This document shows positions 26,208-34,127 of a stretch of DNA of 64,000 nt, in pieces; the first letter of the stretch is position 1, and each line of letters starts with the position of its first letter. Both the position numbers and the translations under genes were made by a program. Origin of the DNA: an uncultured Phocaeicola sp. (GTDB taxonomy: Bacteria; Bacteroidota; Bacteroidia; Bacteroidales; Bacteroidaceae); assembly GCA_947626525.1 (NCBI GenBank), contig CANQSM010000001.1, positions 1-64,000 on the forward strand, in the 5' to 3' direction. The notes beneath the pieces were generated by a model, which saw only the letters and a list, made by a program, of their open reading frames with translations, was not told the DNA's origin and did no database searches.

Positions 26208-27638
26208 TTATTCGTTGCAGTTTACACTTCGGGATTCCTCAGAAGTGGTCATTTGTTGTGTCTCAAAGACCGCCTTCTGGTATTCTCCTTGCCTGATTTT
26301 CTTTATCAGTCTGTTCTTGGCAAGTTCCTTCAGGTAGTTCATCACCGTGCGGTCGGTCACCCTTAGCTGCTTCCCTGCGGCAAGAGCCTCCGCGGTGGTG
26401 AACGAATCGTTCAGCGTCGAGAGCAGTTCTCTTGACGGCTCGTCACAGGCATCGTTGGCGACATACTCCCTTATCCTGCAATAGGAATCCTCGAAATATT
26501 CCATCAACCTTATAGCCCCATGCATAGCCTGTTTGGTCACGAACTGGAGATGACTCTCACCACACGCATAGCGCAATATCTGCAGGATAAGTGCGATGCG
26601 TGCCACATGGACAGGGGCTTTCATCGGACGGGACTCTATCATATTGTCATCCTCTATGGCATTTGTCCGCCGTATGGTGGCATTGTGACTTGCGATGAAC
26701 TCATCTTTGGCTTCTTCCTCCATATCTATAATATGGAACTTAGGTTCTGTTCCGTCCTCACCTGTCTCATAGTCAAGGGCTATTACCTTGCTGATGATGT
26801 TCTGCCATGCCTCCATGGCTGAAGCGGAACGATGATGTGTAGAGTTGTCCTCTTCCTTCGTCCAAAGTGTCAGCTGCTGCACCTTGGGAAGCGTGAATAG
26901 AATACGGTCAAGCAGCCCGTTCTCCTCATATCCCTTCTTCATCAGTTCTCCCATACGCTTCGTCTGTGTGGTTCCTATCATATTGATGCAGGGACGTTCG
27001 ATATGGATTGGTATGGGATTGTTGACACGTACCACATCCAGTGCGCCTCCGCTCCATGCCGTCAGCAACTGCTCTATCAGTTGTCCGTTGTTGTAGCGGT
27101 TGGCGGAATTGAACATGCCCATAATCTCATCCACCAAAATAGTGATACCGCGAGGGGAGTTGTAATGGGCGAGGAGCAGAGCCTCAGGCGTGAAGTCTGA
27201 TACAAGAGTGCGTGACAGCGCCGGCTTCTCCATACTACAGTCGCCCTTGCTCTCCTTCGCAGCATTCTGATAAGCGGCCATGTCAGCCTTGAACTTCCCT
27301 ATCTTCGCATTGTCGTTCCAGCGTATGGGACAGAATGCCGCTTCAAGAGGCGGTGTCTTGCCCAGTCCCGGTCTGCCCACCATGATTATGTAGAGTGCGG
27401 CATTGGTTATCCATTGGCCTTTCACCCTAACATAGTAGGTTCCGCCCAATGCGGAGGAAGCTGCCGAGAGCATGGCGGGAGCGAGATACTCCACCTTGAA
27501 GTTTTCGTACCTCACCATATCAAGGATGATGGTCTGCACCCTCTCAGGGAAGGCGTCCAAAGGAAAGCCTGTGTCTTTGATGCCATGTACCTCTGACATG
27601 ACCTTGTTGCATATTTCCTGTGCGATACCCATGCTCAT
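26208..27638 (-). CDS. DUF3987 primase/helicase-type ATPase
   Basis: A 476-residue protein. 'MVRYENFKVEYLAPAMLSAASSALGG' precedes a Walker A motif 'VGRPGLGKTPPLEAAF' (about 105-120). 'ITILVDEIMGMFNSANRYNN' (about 175) is a Walker B-like strand. The C-terminus (about 390-460) ends in a winged-helix-like 'KQLRVTDRTVMNYLKELAKNRLIKK'. DUF3987 proteins act as replication helicases or initiators in many Bacteroidales mobile elements. Its start overlaps the HTH gene stop by 4 nt, so the two are coupled. An alternative start is the second methionine, two codons in. Confidence 0.88.
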   Translation of the reverse strand: MSMGIAQEICNKVMSEVHGIKDTGFPLDAFPERVQTIILDMVRYENFKVEYLAPAMLSAASSALGGTYYVRVKGQWITNAALYIIMVGRPGLGKTPPLEAAFCPIRWNDNAKIGKFKADMAAYQNAAKESKGDCSMEKPALSRTLVSDFTPEALLLAHYNSPRGITILVDEIMGMFNSANRYNNGQLIEQLLTAWSGGALDVVRVNNPIPIHIERPCINMIGTTQTKRMGELMKKGYEENGLLDRILFTLPKVQQLTLWTKEEDNSTHHRSASAMEAWQNIISKVIALDYETGEDGTEPKFHIIDMEEEAKDEFIASHNATIRRTNAIEDDNMIESRPMKAPVHVARIALILQILRYACGESHLQFVTKQAMHGAIRLMEYFEDSYCRIREYVANDACDEPSRELLSTLNDSFTTAEALAAGKQLRVTDRTVMNYLKELAKNRLIKKIRQGEYQKAVFETQQMTTSEESRSVNCNE

Positions 27639-27985
27639 GCCTCCTTCCTTTTGCAGTAGTTGGTTACACTGTCGTTCCTGCCGCCTGTCTGGATGCGGCG
27701 GACATCACTCATGGCATACATATTCTTGTTCCCGACCTTGACGGGTACAAGATAGCCACGCTTTGCCCACAGGTTGAGCGTGCCGTCACATACATTCAGG
27801 AGTTCTTTTACCTCACGTGTATTGCAGTAGGTCTCCTCCTGGGGTTTCTTGCTCTCTATCTCTTGTCTGTATGCCATGATTGCCCGTTCGGCGATTCCCT
27901 CACCGAACATCTTGAGGTCTGCAGCAGTGACTTCGATTTTGAGGTTCACGCCCTGCTCGACCAAGGATTCTATATTTATAGCCAT
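27635..27985 (-). CDS. Helix-turn-helix (excisionase-type) protein
   Basis: A 116-residue protein. The C-terminal part (about 48-100) is a MerR/HTH_17-like winged helix: 'YCNTREVKELLNVCDGTLNLWAKRGYLVPVKVGNKNMYAMSDVRRI'. The N-terminal half is helical. Such proteins act as excisionases or as regulators and replication accessories of integrative elements. It is the first gene of the HTH-DUF3987 pair, downstream of a terminator-like hairpin and the iteron array, so it may bind the iterons. Confidence 0.85.
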   Translation of the reverse strand: MAINIESLVEQGVNLKIEVTAADLKMFGEGIAERAIMAYRQEIESKKPQEETYCNTREVKELLNVCDGTLNLWAKRGYLVPVKVGNKNMYAMSDVRRIQTGGRNDSVTNYCKRKEA

Positions 27986-28057
27986 ATCATAATAATTTTA
28001 TGGGTTGTACAATGACCATCACCTGAAATCCCTGACACCTCCTTTTCGATGGCACAT

Positions 28058-28100
28058 AAAAAAGAGGCACCGCCAAACCTCGGGTAAGATTTGACGGTGC
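28058..28100 (-). terminator. Terminator or attenuator upstream of the HTH gene
   Basis: On the minus strand GCACCGTCAAA (28100-28090) pairs with TTTGGCGGTGC (28077-28067) with one G-U pair, and a CTCTTTTTT run follows. It would stop transcription coming from the AbiE side, or attenuate the HTH-DUF3987 transcript. Confidence 0.6.
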
Positions 28101-28346
28101 AAAATTACGCTGATTCTGTAAGTGATTGAAAGAAAGTGTTTTGTCTTATTTGTCACGACAAAAATGACAATTTATGACAATGCAAAATGTTCAAAAATCC
28201 ACCTATTTTGATTGTGGACATGCCGAAAGAAGTTCATTTATTCATCGCTTCTTTCTGTATCTTTGGTTGCTTGCGGTGGAATTCTACGGGTGTCCTCTTG
28301 TTTATTAGTGAGCCGGAGATGATAGTCGGTAACTAAGTCGGCTTGG

Positions 28347-28476
28347 ATTTGGTTACTTTTCCATGCGACTTGGTTACGTTCTTCTTCAACTTGGTTACTT
28401 TGTTCACCGACTTGGTTACTTTGAATTGATAAAAAGTAACCAAGTCTGTATCGAAAAAGTATATAAGTAACCAAGT
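28347..28476. repeat. Iteron array of ACTTGGTTAC sites
   Basis: Four direct copies start at 28347, 28368, 28389 and 28410, exactly 21 bp apart (first copy ATTTGGTTAC). Two inverted copies, GTAACCAAGT, lie at 28436 and 28467. A 21-bp spacing is two helical turns, typical of iterons bound by a replication initiator, or of operator arrays. The array sits between the AbiE genes and the HTH-DUF3987 replication-type genes. It is an origin or control region by inference. Confidence 0.7.
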
Positions 28477-28480
28477 TCGG

Positions 28481-29356
28481 TCAGTATTGCATACGACCGT
28501 ATGCTGTCCAATATGGTCTTAATGTATCTTGAAGCCAACGCACCACCTCTGGAAATGACAGGGCACTATTGATAGCAGCCTTTCTCAGGAAAGCTGTCCA
28601 TCTAACCTGCATCTGAGGATTATTGGGAAAGTCTTCTCTGAAAAACATTGTGTCAGCATTATAGGGTGTGTGACGATTCTCAAATGTGTGGTTGATGGCA
28701 TCCTGCAAAATGGAGGCGTCGTATTGGAATGAGGTGAGAAGATGGTAGATGTCGTAATAGTCTTTCATACGGCTGCTTTGGTCGGCCAGATCTATGATGG
28801 CATGCATCTTCTCTGCAATTACGGTTTCTGTGGAATAGGCAAGGATGCTTGCCTCGGGCAGTCCCTCCAACAACAGAGGATAGTCCAATGCAACAGGATG
28901 TGGTGTAACTACATCGCCAAAACCAACATCCATCGTGAGCACTTGCGCGATGGTGTCCATGGTCACAGGGATACTCAGACGGACACCATGATAATCCTTG
29001 AACTCGGTGATGTTCTGGGTGACAATCTTGTCGCAATCATACTGTACACCATCCTCCTTGCAATCGACCGAACATATCTCGCGGAACGCCTCAGCTATGC
29101 GCTTGCCATCATTGCTGATACGAGTGCCAAGAAAGTCTATGTCCAATGTGGGACGGGCGGCAAACCTCTCATAGGCGTACATCAGCGCACCACCTTTCAG
29201 CTAGAAGTTCTCACGATAACGTGTCTGGGAAATACGATACAGCAGACGCTCCTGAAAGTATCTGGTCAGGATGGTCTGATAAAACACTTCCTCCTGCTTG
29301 GCTACATTGAGCAGCCTTGCCCTGATGGATTTTCCGTAGTTTTTGATTTCGCTCAT
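28481..29356 (-). pseudogene. AbiEii-type nucleotidyltransferase toxin with an in-frame amber codon
   Basis: Read from the ATG at 29356, the frame gives 'MSEIKNYGKSIRARLLNVAKQEEV', then 'RYRENF', a TAG, then 'LKGGALMYAYERF' and the rest of a nucleotidyltransferase: 'ARPTLDIDFLG' and 'ETVIAEKMHAIID', ending at 28481. Without the TAG it would be 291 residues, a normal AbiEii toxin that inactivates tRNA by adding nucleotides. The stop lies just before the conserved 'LKGGAL' and splits the protein; a truncated product from an internal start (233 residues) keeps the 'D-x-D' residues but loses the first helices. Its start overlaps the antitoxin stop by 4 nt. Confidence 0.8.
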
Positions 29357-29925
29357 AGCTTTAGTGCAATATACTGTTCAAGGATTCTTCTAACTCTCAG
29401 TCTGTCGGCATAGTCAAAAAGCAGGGAGAGGTTTCTGTCAGGTAGTGCCAGATAGCTGTTTACCACTTCAGCGCAAACGTCCATGCCCACCTTGTTGCGG
29501 TATTTTATGGCATCACATACGCACCGCTCCTTATTATATATCTGTATGCTATAGCCGCTGACTATCTGTTCTTCGACACCTATGTCAAACATCGTGTCAG
29601 TGATGTGATGCAGTTCTACTTTGGGGAAGACAGGGAGCGTGACTTTCCTGCCTCTCTTCACGGCAATGTGGTAGGCTTGTGGCAGCGAGGTGGTAAGCCC
29701 ATGCACGTTCCATGCGGAGAAAAGGCACAGCACTCCACCTGGAACAATGGCCTGCACATCTATCATCGTGTCAGCCAACTGTTCGGCTGTGGCATACACA
29801 CCGCGCTTGATACGTATGGTATCACCATCACGCACGCTGTCCAGCAGTTTGTAGTATGCTGCCCGTCCTTCTTCCTTTACCATTCCCGAGGAGGTAAAAC
29901 TGTTGCTGTTTCTTTTGCCTTCCAT
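29353..29925 (-). CDS. AbiEi-type antitoxin
   Basis: A 190-residue protein, the antitoxin half of a type IV AbiE system; it normally represses its own promoter rather than binding the toxin. It shows 'DTIRIKRGVYATAEQLADT' (about 45-65), 'GVLCLFSAWNVHGLTTSLP' (about 75-90) and 'YNKERCVCDAIKYRNKVG' (about 140), the usual core of AbiEi/DUF6088 proteins. The open frame reaches 30048, but the ATG at 29925 gives the family-like start 'MEGKRNSNSF'. It is intact although its toxin carries a nonsense codon, which fits the harmless survival of the antitoxin. Confidence 0.85.
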   Translation of the reverse strand: MEGKRNSNSFTSSGMVKEEGRAAYYKLLDSVRDGDTIRIKRGVYATAEQLADTMIDVQAIVPGGVLCLFSAWNVHGLTTSLPQAYHIAVKRGRKVTLPVFPKVELHHITDTMFDIGVEEQIVSGYSIQIYNKERCVCDAIKYRNKVGMDVCAEVVNSYLALPDRNLSLLFDYADRLRVRRILEQYIALKL

Positions 29926-30059
29926 GCCTTTATACTTTATTTTGTGTACAAAGTTACTACATTTATTCCTAATTGTGGTCTGATTGTTCAAAAATGTGCT
30001 CGTTGGCCATGAATTATTAACATATATTCGACAGTTTGGCACCTCCAAATGGCTTTGTA

Positions 30060-31151
30060 TCAGATAATCTTACCTATGTCGCTCCGAAGTTGTTCGAGTA
30101 TTCTTTGGTTAGCATCGCTTTCGATGTACCTACACATTTGCTTCTTGCCGTCCTTATCTAACAGCTGTGTTTCTGTTCCAGCAAGTTTCCCAACGGCTTG
30201 TCGGAGGGAATGTTCGCTAAGGAGTTCACTGACATCGGGGAACTGTCTTGTCATGGCAGTGGCATATTCCACTCCATTGAGAAGAGGCTGTCGGAGTGGC
30301 ATTTCCTTCAGTACAAAATATGGCAGAGCCTGCAGCATGGCAGACTGATGGGTTGTGACATAGCTACGGATGTAGGATATGAGAGTCTCACTGCTGTCTG
30401 CTGGCAGATAGTCTATAAGAGGACATGCCTTGGACTTCTTCCGTCCTGGAGTCAGATGCTGTACCTCCTCTTTTACTGCTTCCGGCAGTGGGGCTGTTTC
30501 CGTTCCGGCTTCAATGTCTTTTATAACATCCTGTAAAGCCCATTCGCAGGTTGTATCGTCTTTATTGGCTTTCTCCATAGCGAAATAGTGTTCCCAGTCT
30601 TCCTTTGTCCGATAACCGCCCTTGATGCTGACGGCAATGATGCTTTTGGATGCAAGCGAGCATTTCATCCTGTCGATACGCTCTATATGTGGATTTGACA
30701 TCTGTTTATCCAACATCGCCACCATGCTTTCGAAACTCTTTCCGTAAAACAGCCAGCTCAGCAAAAGAGGAGCGGACAGCCGGACTTTCATCTTCGGCTT
30801 CATGCCAACCATACGTCTGGCTAAGTCCATCCATTTGCACTTCTTCTCAGTGTCAGGAACAGGCACGGAAAACATTTCGTCAATCTTCTGCGGAAGGTTC
30901 TCTTTGGAGACCAGTATGAAAATGGAGTCAAATGTCTCATCCCCATCATCGCCCCACGTCAGCTCCCATTCCCTTGCGACATGCCGCATCTGACCGCTGA
31001 CAGCCTTAAATATCTGGTAATAGAAGGTCTCGTCACAGTTTGTCATGATGCGGGCAAACTCGTTATACTCTTCCCTGTGTTCGTTCTTCCATTTGAGGAC
31101 TCCGGCTTTGAACGCCTCAAACTTTTCCTTGTTCTCTTTGTCCTTCATCAT
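30060..31151 (-). CDS. Unknown protein in the integrase operon
   Basis: A 363-residue soluble protein that I do not recognise. It is mostly helical, charged at the N-terminus ('MMKDKENKEKFEAFKAGVLKWKNE') and has 'SAPLLLSWLFYGKSFESMVAML' near 130-150 and a basic 'TPGRKKSK' near 235. It begins 3 nt after the downstream integrase gene's stop and shares its strand, so it is probably cotranscribed with the two recombinases. Proteins in this place in Bacteroidales elements are often conserved hypotheticals; a role in integration or excision control is only a guess. Confidence 0.7.
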   Translation of the reverse strand: MMKDKENKEKFEAFKAGVLKWKNEHREEYNEFARIMTNCDETFYYQIFKAVSGQMRHVAREWELTWGDDGDETFDSIFILVSKENLPQKIDEMFSVPVPDTEKKCKWMDLARRMVGMKPKMKVRLSAPLLLSWLFYGKSFESMVAMLDKQMSNPHIERIDRMKCSLASKSIIAVSIKGGYRTKEDWEHYFAMEKANKDDTTCEWALQDVIKDIEAGTETAPLPEAVKEEVQHLTPGRKKSKACPLIDYLPADSSETLISYIRSYVTTHQSAMLQALPYFVLKEMPLRQPLLNGVEYATAMTRQFPDVSELLSEHSLRQAVGKLAGTETQLLDKDGKKQMCRYIESDANQRILEQLRSDIGKII

Positions 31152-31154
31152 GTG

Positions 31155-32486
31155 TCAGTCGAGCAGGTTTACAAGTTCTTTCTTCATTTCATCGTCTATC
31201 TTGCGGTAGCGGGCAAAGGCACGGCTTCCCTCGGAGTGCCCCGACATAGATGCTATCAGGTTGGGGTCTTTCACCTGCTTGTAGAGGTTCCCGATGAAAG
31301 TCTTGCGTGCGGTATGGCTTGTGGCAACCTCCCAAAGCGGACGTGCCTCGTCCTGCCTGGTCTTGGGATTCAGTGTCCGAACCATACGGTCTATGCCAAC
31401 GTGTTTAAGGATGCGCTTGATCATCTTGTTGTACATGGTCTGCGTGAACCGTGGCAGCAGGGCATCATCGAGGTCGGTGTAACGCGCAAGTATGTCCTTG
31501 GCTTTTTGGTTGAGAGGTACACGCACCGTACTGGCGTGCTCATGCTTGGTCTTCTGGGGGATATACTCTATACACCCATCGACGAGGTTTGCCTTGGTCA
31601 GCGAGTTCAGGTCACTCACACGGCATCCTATCAGACACTGGAACATGAACACGTCACGATATACGGCATAGCATGGGTCAAGATCACTCAAATCTGCATA
31701 ATACACCTTGTCACGTTCCTCTAAGTTCAGAAAGAACGGGTCACCGTACATGGGCTGTGCTATCTGATACTGGTCAAAGGGGTTGTTCTTGGTCATTCTC
31801 TTCTTGATGCACCATTTGATGACGGTACGGATTCTGTAGAAGCAGCCTGTGATGCTGTTCTCGGAACGCTCCCACTTATACTTGCTTTCGGGGATATCCT
31901 TGTAGAAAAGAGGGAACTGCTCGCCATAGGTATGCTCCTCCTGCATCCATCGCTTCAGGTCGCGCAGGTCATCTGCGGTTATCGTGTCAACATTGAGCTG
32001 GAATCCGCGGCGGTGCATCACTTCCCTCTGGAATCGCTCGTACCTGCCAATCTTGTCTATATTGGCAAGGTGGTGCTTGCGACTGTCCGATGCCAGTATG
32101 GTTTCGTCAACATAGTGCTGAATCTGGGTTACCAAGCGGTACTCGTCACTCTTGCTCCCTGCATGGGAGTTGATGCCGGGGTGGTGGTATTCCTCAATCA
32201 AGGCTTGCAGCCACTTGCCGTCCACTCCTCGGTGGTATTCCCTGGCAATGAGGCGTGTGATATTCTGTATCTCCTCGTCAAACTTCATGCGCTTCTCGTC
32301 AGAGACGAGTGCAACGCGGGATTTATAGCCCTGCTTTTCCGCACTCCAATGGTTGGGGCTTATGGAAAGCTCGCTTGCAGCCTTGATATCAACGCCTCCC
32401 TTGTCGCGCAGGCGGAAATACACCCGTGCGAGGTCGGTGACGTTGTTCTTCGATGCGGTCTTCCTTATAAATGCGGTCACTTTCAT
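31155..32486 (-). CDS. Tyrosine recombinase/integrase, second of a tandem pair
   Basis: A 443-residue site-specific recombinase. The N-terminal arm-binding and SAM-like core domains span about 1-220. The catalytic domain shows the first arginine in 'CLIGCRVSDLN' (about 287), 'SHTARKTFIGNL' (about 388, HxxR) and the nucleophilic tyrosine in 'SRAFARYRKID' (about 426). It is clearly paralogous to the gene 15 nt upstream. Tandem tyrosine recombinases mark one end of many Bacteroidales mobilizable elements. It probably integrates or excises the element together with its partner. Confidence 0.93.
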   Translation of the reverse strand: MKVTAFIRKTASKNNVTDLARVYFRLRDKGGVDIKAASELSISPNHWSAEKQGYKSRVALVSDEKRMKFDEEIQNITRLIAREYHRGVDGKWLQALIEEYHHPGINSHAGSKSDEYRLVTQIQHYVDETILASDSRKHHLANIDKIGRYERFQREVMHRRGFQLNVDTITADDLRDLKRWMQEEHTYGEQFPLFYKDIPESKYKWERSENSITGCFYRIRTVIKWCIKKRMTKNNPFDQYQIAQPMYGDPFFLNLEERDKVYYADLSDLDPCYAVYRDVFMFQCLIGCRVSDLNSLTKANLVDGCIEYIPQKTKHEHASTVRVPLNQKAKDILARYTDLDDALLPRFTQTMYNKMIKRILKHVGIDRMVRTLNPKTRQDEARPLWEVATSHTARKTFIGNLYKQVKDPNLIASMSGHSEGSRAFARYRKIDDEMKKELVNLLD

Positions 32487-32501
32487 AGTCAGTATGCTTG
32501 C

Positions 32502-33818
32502 TTAGTTTATCATTTCAACGAGTTTGCGCTTCATGTCATCGTCTATGTTGCGGTAGCGGGCAAAGGCACGGCTCCCCTCCACATGCCCGGACATGGACGC
32601 TATCAGGTTAGGGTCGGGAACCTGCTTGTAGAGGTTGCCGACAAAGGTCTTACGTGCCGTATGGCTAGATGCAACCTCGTAAAAAGGCTTCTGAACGGTC
32701 TTGTAGCCGTGGGTGTCAAGCACCGTCACCATCCTGTCAATCCCGCAATGCTTCAGCAGTTCCCTTATACCATTATTATATATAGAGATAGGTTTGAATG
32801 GCAGCAGCCTGTCTGAATCGGAACCTTCATATTTGGAGAGTATTCTGAGGGCTTTCTCGTGCAATGGAACTCTGACCGTCTTTGCCCCGCATTTCTTTGT
32901 CTTCTGTGGCATATACTCCACGAAGCCGTCCTTCACGTTATCCCTTGTCAGGCGGTACAGGTCACCCACTCGACAACCGATATAACAGTGGAAGACAAAG
33001 ATGTCACGGATGACCTCCAGCTGTGGAGTAGAAGAGAGGTCTGCCTCATAGAGAACATTGCGTTCCTCAATGGAGAGGTAGAAGGGGTCTCCATACACGG
33101 GTACTTTGCATCCATACTGCAGGAATGCCTCATTGCTTGTATAGCCCATCTTCTTGCACCAATGGAGAAACACGCAAAGAAGATTCATCGTGTTTATTAG
33201 GGTAGTGTTTGACTTCTCCTTCGGTTTGTATTGGGCAGGGATATAATCCTTGTAGAATTCTGGATGTTCAAGATACAGCAGGTGCTCATTGACTACATAG
33301 TCACGGAAGTCATTCATGTCTTCCAAGGAGACAGTCTCGACAAAAAGGTTGAACTCCTTGTCTCCCATAATCTCACGGTTGTAGGCCACATACCTTGTCA
33401 GCTTACGGTACAGGTTCTCTATCTGCCCCTTGGTCTGCTTTGTACCCTCATGTCGGCTAATATACTCTGAAAGTCTTGCCAGCAGGTTGGGATGCTTACG
33501 CTCATACGCAAGGTTCGGATGGAGTACATCCTCTATGATTTGTCTCAGCCAGTCTCCGTCTGCCTTGTTCCTATCAAAGGATGTCTCTATCTGTTCAATG
33601 ATGGCGGCAATCTGTTCGGGAATGCGCTTCTGCTCATTCTTGTCCACAATGCTGTTCCTGCGATACCTTAGCGCATCGCCGTCCCAATACTTATCGACCA
33701 CCTGCAACCCAGATGCGACCTTGATGTCGATTTCCTTGTCGCGCACTCGGAAACAGATGCAGGACATACCTGCCTTTCCGCTCTCTTTAACCTCCTTGAG
33801 ATATACGCTTGCTTTCAT
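32502..33818 (-). CDS. Tyrosine recombinase/integrase, first of a tandem pair
   Basis: A 438-residue recombinase with the same layout as its downstream neighbour: arginine in 'CYIGCRVGDLYRL' (about 283), 'SHTARKTFVGNL' (about 384) and tyrosine in 'SRAFARYRNID' (about 422). It is the outermost gene of the mobile backbone, so the element's right attachment site should lie between here and the exported-protein operon at 34.1 kb. The two recombinases match closely in the C-terminal catalytic region and diverge more at the N-terminus, as expected for partners that bind different DNA sites. Confidence 0.93.
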   Translation of the reverse strand: MKASVYLKEVKESGKAGMSCICFRVRDKEIDIKVASGLQVVDKYWDGDALRYRRNSIVDKNEQKRIPEQIAAIIEQIETSFDRNKADGDWLRQIIEDVLHPNLAYERKHPNLLARLSEYISRHEGTKQTKGQIENLYRKLTRYVAYNREIMGDKEFNLFVETVSLEDMNDFRDYVVNEHLLYLEHPEFYKDYIPAQYKPKEKSNTTLINTMNLLCVFLHWCKKMGYTSNEAFLQYGCKVPVYGDPFYLSIEERNVLYEADLSSTPQLEVIRDIFVFHCYIGCRVGDLYRLTRDNVKDGFVEYMPQKTKKCGAKTVRVPLHEKALRILSKYEGSDSDRLLPFKPISIYNNGIRELLKHCGIDRMVTVLDTHGYKTVQKPFYEVASSHTARKTFVGNLYKQVPDPNLIASMSGHVEGSRAFARYRNIDDDMKRKLVEMIN

Positions 33819-34127
33819 GTTCTTGTCGGTTTTATGTTTTCTGGGTGCAAAGATAATGCATTTCCCGTAAATGTTCCCAATAATCCCGAAGAAACTTACA
33901 AGCGATTAAAATGATTTAAGATATTGTTCCCAACGAATAAACCTCAAAAAGTGCTGTATTACAGCGGTTTTATTTTCTCTTGTTATGCTTTTGTTTTCAT
34001 TTTATGGCAAAACCAGGCTTATAAATTTCAGTGGTTTAAGTTCCACGCTTCTTTTTTATGTTGTCAGGAAAATACAAGCTAAGCCGAATCCGGGAATCTA
34101 TAGGCATTATTAAATTACGTCTATAGA
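33819..34127. other. Likely right end of the mobile element; no gene
   Basis: AT-rich sequence between the outer integrase and the next operon. It should hold the integrase promoter and the right attachment site, but no matching repeat was found at the left side of the island, so the boundary is not fixed. A small hairpin-prone CTGTATTACAG lies near 33953. Confidence 0.45.

Noticed and set aside
28238..28474. Open frame of 78 residues with repeated 'SNQV' units
   Set aside because: It lies across the iteron array, and the repeats in the protein are just the 21-bp DNA repeats read in frame. No other sign of coding was seen.
28347..28476. CRISPR array
   Set aside because: The repeated unit is only 10 bp with 11-bp spacing, some copies are inverted, and no cas gene is near. 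Iterons fit better.
8750..34000. Attachment-site direct repeats for the mobile element
   Set aside because: I compared the sequence after the integrases with the left-border candidates near 8.0-8.7 and 13.7 kb by eye and found no convincing match. A comparison with an empty site is needed.
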